Source of the DNA: Changshengia sp963803165
Lineage (GTDB): Bacteria; Chloroflexota; Dormibacteria; Aeolococcales; Aeolococcaceae
Assembly (NCBI GenBank): GCA_963803165.1
Contig: CAWDLK010000001.1
Coordinates: 434,001-498,000 of the forward strand
DNA length: 64,000 bases
Direction of reading: 5' to 3'
Shown: one piece after another, positions 60,126 to 64,000 of the stretch
Numbering within the stretch: the first letter of the stretch is position 1
Layout of the letters: every line of letters begins with the position of its first letter
The notes under the pieces: model-generated
Databases searched by the model: none
The model's input: the letters and a program-made list of their open reading frames with translations, nothing else
Told to the model about the DNA's origin: nothing
Position numbers and translations under genes: made by a program

Positions 60126-61085
60126 ATGACCGGGACCGCCTCCCCCGCCGCCGCCGACGTGGCCGCCCGGCGCGAGCAGTCCTGGGTGTTCTTCGACGGT
60201 GAGTTTCGCCGCTACCGCGACGCCCGGATAGGTCTGCTCACCCAGGGCCTCAACTACGGGACCGGCTGCTTCGAGGGCATTCGCGCCTATTGGAGCGAGG
60301 AGCGGAGACAGCTGTACGGACTGTGGTTCCCCGAGCACTTCCGCCGCCTCCACCGGAATGCCCGGGCCCTGCAGATGCGGGTCCCTCAGTCGGTCGACGA
60401 GCTCTGTGAGATCACCACCGAGCTGCTCCGCCGCAACGAGGCGCACGAGACCACCTACATCCGGCCGCTGCTCTTCAAATCGGCGGAGGAGATCGGGTTC
60501 CGCCTCCACGACATCCCGGACAGCTTCGCCATCGCGACCGCGCCGATGGGTGACTACGTGCCCACCGGCGGGATGCGCTGCATGGTCTCCTCGTGGCGCC
60601 GGATCGACGACAGCATGGCCCCGCCCCGGACCAAGTGCACCGGGATCTACATCAACAGCGCGCTGGCCAAGTCGGAGGCGCTCCAGGCCGGCTTCGACGA
60701 GGCGGTGATGCTCACCGCCTCCGGGAGCGTCTGCGAGGGCAGCGGGGAGAACATCTTCGTGATCCGCGGGGGTGTCATCTCGACACCGGCGCCGTCCGAC
60801 AACATCCTCGAGGGGATCACCCGGCAGGGGATCATCCATCTCTTCCGCGAGGAGATGGGACTCGACGTCGTGGAGCGGTCCATCGGGCGCAGCGAGCTCT
60901 ACGTCGCGGACGAGGTCTTCATGTGTGGCACCGGCGCCCAGGTCGCCCCGGTGGTCGAGATCGATCGCCGGACGGTCGCCGACGGCGAGCCGGGGCCGCT
61001 CACCCTGCGGGTCCAGGCTCTCTACAAGGGCATCGTCACCGGCGCCAACCCCAAGTACGCGGAGTGGCTGCGCCCGATCTGGTGA
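60126..61085 (+). CDS. ilvE: branched-chain amino acid aminotransferase
   Basis: 319-aa fold-type IV PLP enzyme: VFFDGEFRRYRDARIGLLTQGLNYGTGCFEGIRAYW, THIRPL-like TYIRPLLF, PLP lysine in YINSALAKSEA, DEAVMLTASGSVCEGSGENIFVIRGG and ILEGITRQGIIHL. It transfers amino groups to the keto acids of Leu, Ile and Val. IlvE is favoured over D-amino acid transaminase by EGIRAY and EGSGENIF. Stands alone between the exporter and glycerate kinase. Confidence 0.92.
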   Translation: MTGTASPAAADVAARREQSWVFFDGEFRRYRDARIGLLTQGLNYGTGCFEGIRAYWSEERRQLYGLWFPEHFRRLHRNARALQMRVPQSVDELCEITTELLRRNEAHETTYIRPLLFKSAEEIGFRLHDIPDSFAIATAPMGDYVPTGGMRCMVSSWRRIDDSMAPPRTKCTGIYINSALAKSEALQAGFDEAVMLTASGSVCEGSGENIFVIRGGVISTPAPSDNILEGITRQGIIHLFREEMGLDVVERSIGRSELYVADEVFMCGTGAQVAPVVEIDRRTVADGEPGPLTLRVQALYKGIVTGANPKYAEWLRPIW

Positions 61086-61110
61086 TCGGACGGGGCTGCA
61101 TGGCCCCCGG

Positions 61111-62271
61111 TCAGCCGCGGGCGGTGGCCTCGCGCACGATCCGCGCCCCGGCGCGGCGGAGCAGGCGCCGGGGCATCCGCCGCGGGTCCTCGCCCGGCCG
61201 GGCCAGCTCCATCAGGGAGAGCGCGGTGGAGAGGAGAGCGGGGGCGACGACCACCTCCCCGGCGACGGCGACGCAGGCGACGCCCTGCCGCGCCGCTCGG
61301 AGCGCCACCTCCATGGGGGCCTTCCCGGCGGCGGTCTGGCTGTCCAGGCGGCCCTCGCCGGTGATCACCAGGTCCGCTGCCGCGATCGCCCGGTCCAGGC
61401 CCACGACGTCCGCCACCAGGGCGGCTCCGGGGAGCAGCGTCGCGCCCGCCGCGGCGAGGCCGTAGCCGCACCCGCCCGCTGCCCCGGCCCCGGGCAGCTC
61501 GACCACTCCCGGATCCACTCCCGCGTCGCGCTGGAGCACTTCGGCGAGCCGCCGCAGCCCGGATGCGAGCCGCTCCACCTCGGGCCCCGTCGCCCCCTTC
61601 TGGGGGGCGAAGGCCGGTGCGGCGCCACGCTCGCCGAGCAGCGGGCTGCCCACGTCGGCGGCGACCTCGATGCGGCAGAGGCGGAGCCGCGGGTCGAGCC
61701 CGCCCAGCTCCGCGCGGTGCAGGTCGAGGAGGGCGCCGCCACCGGCTCCGAGAGGGTGACCGCGAGCGTCGAGCAGGCGGGCTCCGAGCGCGCTGAGCAG
61801 ACCCGCCCCACCGTCCGTGCAGGCCGACCCGCCGAGCCCCACCAGGATGCGGCGGGCGCCGGCGTCGAGAGCATGGGCGATCAGCTCCCCCGCGCCCCAC
61901 GAGGTGGCGTGGAGGGGGTCGAGGCGCCCGTGAAGCCGTCGAAGCCCGGCCGCCTCGGCGAGCTCGACGACTGCGGTGGTGGCGTCGATCCAGCCGAGGC
62001 GCGCCGTCAGCCGGCCGCCCCGGGGTCCTCGGACGCTGCGGCGTTCCACCCGGGCGGACGGTGAGGTCGCGAGCAGGATGTCGAGCGTGCCGTCGCCACC
62101 GTCCGCCATGGGGAGGGCTCGAGCCTCCGCCCCCGCTTCGCGTGCCCCGGCGGCGAGGGCCTCCGCCGCCGCTCCCGCGCTCAGCGTGCCCCGGAAGGCG
62201 TTCGGGGCGCAGAGGACCCGGAGCGGCGTGCCCCGGCGGCGGGCGCAGGGAGACGCCGCCGCGCCGCTCAT
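61111..62271 (-). CDS. glycerate kinase (GlxK/GarK family)
   Basis: 386 aa: VLCAPNAFRGTLSAGAAAEALAAGA at the start, LPMADGGDGTLDIL, VGLGGSACTDGGAGLLSALGARLLDARG, GAAGGCGYGLAAAGATLLPGAALV, and DLVITGEGRLDSQTAAGKAP. This is the type I glycerate kinase family, which makes 2-phosphoglycerate (some members 3-phosphoglycerate). It could act with the hydroxypyruvate/glyoxylate reductase-like enzyme at 9.8 kb. Its ATG follows the stop of the next gene upstream after 1 nt. Confidence 0.9.
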   Translation of the reverse strand: MSGAAASPCARRRGTPLRVLCAPNAFRGTLSAGAAAEALAAGAREAGAEARALPMADGGDGTLDILLATSPSARVERRSVRGPRGGRLTARLGWIDATTAVVELAEAAGLRRLHGRLDPLHATSWGAGELIAHALDAGARRILVGLGGSACTDGGAGLLSALGARLLDARGHPLGAGGGALLDLHRAELGGLDPRLRLCRIEVAADVGSPLLGERGAAPAFAPQKGATGPEVERLASGLRRLAEVLQRDAGVDPGVVELPGAGAAGGCGYGLAAAGATLLPGAALVADVVGLDRAIAAADLVITGEGRLDSQTAAGKAPMEVALRAARQGVACVAVAGEVVVAPALLSTALSLMELARPGEDPRRMPRRLLRRAGARIVREATARG

Positions 62272-62272
62272 C

Positions 62273-62740
62273 TCACCGCGGGCCGACCAGGGCGAAGTAC
62301 TCGGCCATCTCCTCGTCGCTCCAGATGTGGCCGTCGCACTTGTCCACGCTCACCGGCAGCCCGCCGCTCCCGGACCCCGGACCGTCCGGCTCGACGGCGG
62401 GGATGAGGAAGGTGAAGTACATGGGGTGGTCGGCCTGGAAGCGGGGAGGATCGGGCCGTGGCCCGTTGCCCGCTGCTCGCGCCGCCTCCGACGCTCGCTC
62501 CGCGGCCTCGCCGAGGGTGAGCGCGGGTGCGCGGTATCGGACCGGGATGATCAGGGTGGTGATGCCGTGCCGGTCGTGGGCCCGGCGCTGGGCTCGAGCG
62601 GCGTCGAGAGCGAGCGACGACCCGGTGAAGTCGAAGTCGAGCTGGACCAGGGACGCGGTGCGCGGCCGGTCGCTCTCCCAGGGGCGCGGGCGCACGTGCA
62701 CCAGGTCGTACCGGGCAGCGTCGGGGACGGAGACGGCCAC
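62273..62740 (-). CDS. uncharacterised 155-aa protein
   Basis: 155 aa from GTG 62740, soluble. Segments with regular strand/helix pattern: YDLVHVRPRPWESDR, ASLVQLDFDFTGSSLALDAARAQRRAHDRHGITTLIIPVRYR, HPMYFTFLIPAVEPD, and CDGHIWSDEEMAEYFALVG at the end. I do not recognise a family. One nt separates it from the glycerate kinase gene, so the two are cotranscribed. Good coding pattern, function unknown. Confidence 0.6.
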   Translation of the reverse strand: MAVSVPDAARYDLVHVRPRPWESDRPRTASLVQLDFDFTGSSLALDAARAQRRAHDRHGITTLIIPVRYRAPALTLGEAAERASEAARAAGNGPRPDPPRFQADHPMYFTFLIPAVEPDGPGSGSGGLPVSVDKCDGHIWSDEEMAEYFALVGPR

Positions 62741-62772
62741 GCCGGGAGACTCTCAGCCGGGCGCGGGCGCTG

Positions 62773-63951
62773 TCAATCGACGTGGCGCGGACGGGTCCGG
62801 CCGCTCCGCCGGGTGCGGGCGATCCACCGCGCCGGGTCGCGCAGCTCGGCCATGCTCGGCATCATCTCGGGCCCCTCCCAGACCCGGTTGAGCAGCGCGT
62901 AGCCGCCCTCTGTGATGAGCGCCTCGGCATACCGCTCGCCCAGCTCGTACTGGCGGAGCTTGAGGGAGATGCCGGTGAAGCCGAGGATGAGGCGCTCGAG
63001 GAGGCCCCGCTGCTCCTGCCGCCGCGCGAAGGCCGCCTCCAGCTCGTCGAAATGGTCGATGTGGGCTCGCCCCACCCGGTGCATGACGAGGTTGCTGTAC
63101 CCCTCCAGGACGCTCATGACCGCCTGCAGCCGGCTGACCGTCCGGAGCTGGCCGGACACGCCGCCCGCCAGCCGGCGCAGGGGCTCCGGGCCGAGCCCCG
63201 GCAGCTCGCCGCCGCCCAGGCCCGCACCCAGCAGCTCGTTCATCAGGCTCCCGATGTGGGGGCCGAGCCACGGGTGCGACTCGAACTGCCAGGCGTGGGT
63301 CGCCTCGTGGAGGATCAGCCAGCGCCGGAGCGGCTCGCCGGGCGCGCTCTGGCCGCGCTGGAGCAGCTCGACGTTGGGTTCGACGAGGTAGAGCGCGCTC
63401 GGTGGGCGCGGGCCGGGGTCGGGGGCACCGGAGGGGGGCGGTTCGAGGGCGGAGCCGGGGAGCATGAGCACCGGGTCGTACTGACCCAGCACGCGCTGGG
63501 ACATGAAGCCGAGGACCTCCCCGACGTAGAGGGTCGTGAGGCCCCGGCCGAAGGCGGTGAGGCTGGTCCCCGGGAGGGCGGACTGGAGCTTCTCGACCGG
63601 GGCCATGAGACGCCGGACCATCAGCACGTTGGCGTCGATGAAGCCGTGCCGGTCGAGGACGGTGATCCTCGGGAGAGCCGCCGGCGGGGCGCCGCAGACC
63701 TCGGCGAGCAGCGGCACCATCTCGGCGGCGAAGGCGTCGTACTGAGCCGCGAGGCGCACGGCCCTCTCCGACCGCAGCGGCGCCCGCTGTCCGGACCTGG
63801 CGCGGGCGGTGCGCCGGACCCCCTCCCAGTCGATGAGCTGCCGCTCGGCCCCGGGGAGGGGGCGGGAGAGGAGCCGCAACGAGATCGCCGCGACGCCGCC
63901 CACGGCGGCGAGGGTCGCGGAGCGGCGGATCAGCGGGCGTTTGGCCGGCAT
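62773..63951 (-). CDS. DUF2342 zinc-dependent metalloprotease-like protein
   Basis: 392 aa. A hydrophobic N-terminal segment (ATLAAVGGVAAISLRLL) may be a membrane anchor. The zinc motif is LILHEATHAWQFESHPWL (HExxH), followed about 80 residues later by MSVLEGYSNLVMHRVG with a likely third ligand Glu. IDANVLMVRRLMAPVEKL and LGQYDPVLMLP are typical of the DUF2342/TIGR03624 group, found in F420-producing Actinobacteria and relatives. Function not established. TATGAT lies 6 nt before the ATG. Confidence 0.87.
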   Translation of the reverse strand: MPAKRPLIRRSATLAAVGGVAAISLRLLSRPLPGAERQLIDWEGVRRTARARSGQRAPLRSERAVRLAAQYDAFAAEMVPLLAEVCGAPPAALPRITVLDRHGFIDANVLMVRRLMAPVEKLQSALPGTSLTAFGRGLTTLYVGEVLGFMSQRVLGQYDPVLMLPGSALEPPPSGAPDPGPRPPSALYLVEPNVELLQRGQSAPGEPLRRWLILHEATHAWQFESHPWLGPHIGSLMNELLGAGLGGGELPGLGPEPLRRLAGGVSGQLRTVSRLQAVMSVLEGYSNLVMHRVGRAHIDHFDELEAAFARRQEQRGLLERLILGFTGISLKLRQYELGERYAEALITEGGYALLNRVWEGPEMMPSMAELRDPARWIARTRRSGRTRPRHVD

Positions 63952-63957
63952 GCGGCG

Positions 63958-63963
63958 ATCATA
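63958..63963 (-). promoter_or_regulatory. TANNNT -10 element of the DUF2342 gene (leaderless)
   Basis: TATGAT on the minus strand, 6 nt before ATG 63951. Confidence 0.5.
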
Positions 63964-64000
63964 TGCGCTGCGGGCGCCCCGGGCCGCCCCGACCGGCCCC

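Overview
This window is chromosomal DNA of a very GC-rich bacterium (visibly about 70 % G+C), densely packed with genes on both strands, with many 1-4 nt stop/start overlaps. Its gene families point to the Terrabacteria side of the tree (Actinobacteriota, Chloroflexota, Dormibacterota). They include the classical menaquinone pathway, a TIGR03086/mycothiol-type DinB protein, an Eis-type acetyltransferase, an LprG-like lipoprotein next to a P55-like exporter, and a DUF2342 metalloprotease. A Dormibacterota or Chloroflexota relative is my best guess, but no rRNA or tRNA gene is present to settle it. I see no prophage, IS element, CRISPR array or secondary-metabolite cluster. The only clear mobile element is an intein in dnaB.

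Layout. 1-4.7 kb: menaquinone locus (menE divergent from menB-menA-menC-menD). 4.8-6.2 kb: XRE regulator plus ImmA/IrrE peptidase. 6.3-15.7 kb: rhodanese-MoeB, hydrolase, DEAD-box helicase, 2-hydroxyacid dehydrogenase, HAD enzymes, a Tam-like methyltransferase, a drug exporter and a Fur-family regulator. 15.7-20.6 kb: fumC coupled to a sensor kinase, then a GGDEF-EAL protein. 20.8-24.3 kb: dnaB (intein), rplI, DUF1232. 24.4-32.9 kb: Eis-like enzyme, cca, DinB, lipoprotein/exporter pair, nfo and a TauE permease. 33-36 kb: phosphate module (PHS symporter, PhoU, PhoB-like regulator). 36-43.9 kb: EamA permease, nucleoside phosphorylase, RpiB-like isomerase, a peptidase S51-like/CysRS-tail fusion, aldo/keto reductase, small DUF proteins, methyltransferase and dienelactone hydrolase. 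43.9-53.6 kb: Cys-rich protein, bioB, two two-component systems, an FAD oxidoreductase, a cNMP-binding protein and a response-regulator remnant. 53.6-64 kb: pckA, a second GGDEF-EAL protein, a MarR-regulated ABC exporter, ilvE, glycerate kinase and a DUF2342 metalloprotease.

Two window-wide patterns stand out. First, a TANNNT hexamer lies 6-8 nt (sometimes 9-11) before the start codon of at least sixteen genes that begin a transcription unit, usually without a Shine-Dalgarno sequence. This is the signature of leaderless transcripts and it fixes several start codons. Second, four otherwise well-conserved genes (menD, the XRE regulator, an aldo/keto reductase and the Cys-rich protein) each carry one extra base that breaks the frame, and a fifth (the LprG-like lipoprotein) has a start region that would be repaired by removing one G. 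Five events all of the same sign suggest insertion errors in the assembly rather than independent gene decay.

Functionally the window encodes respiratory quinone synthesis, central carbon enzymes (fumarase, PEP carboxykinase, glycerate kinase), phosphate uptake under a probable PhoP-type box, c-di-GMP signalling by two paralogous GGDEF-EAL proteins (one with a degenerate cyclase site), DNA replication and repair, and several exporters.
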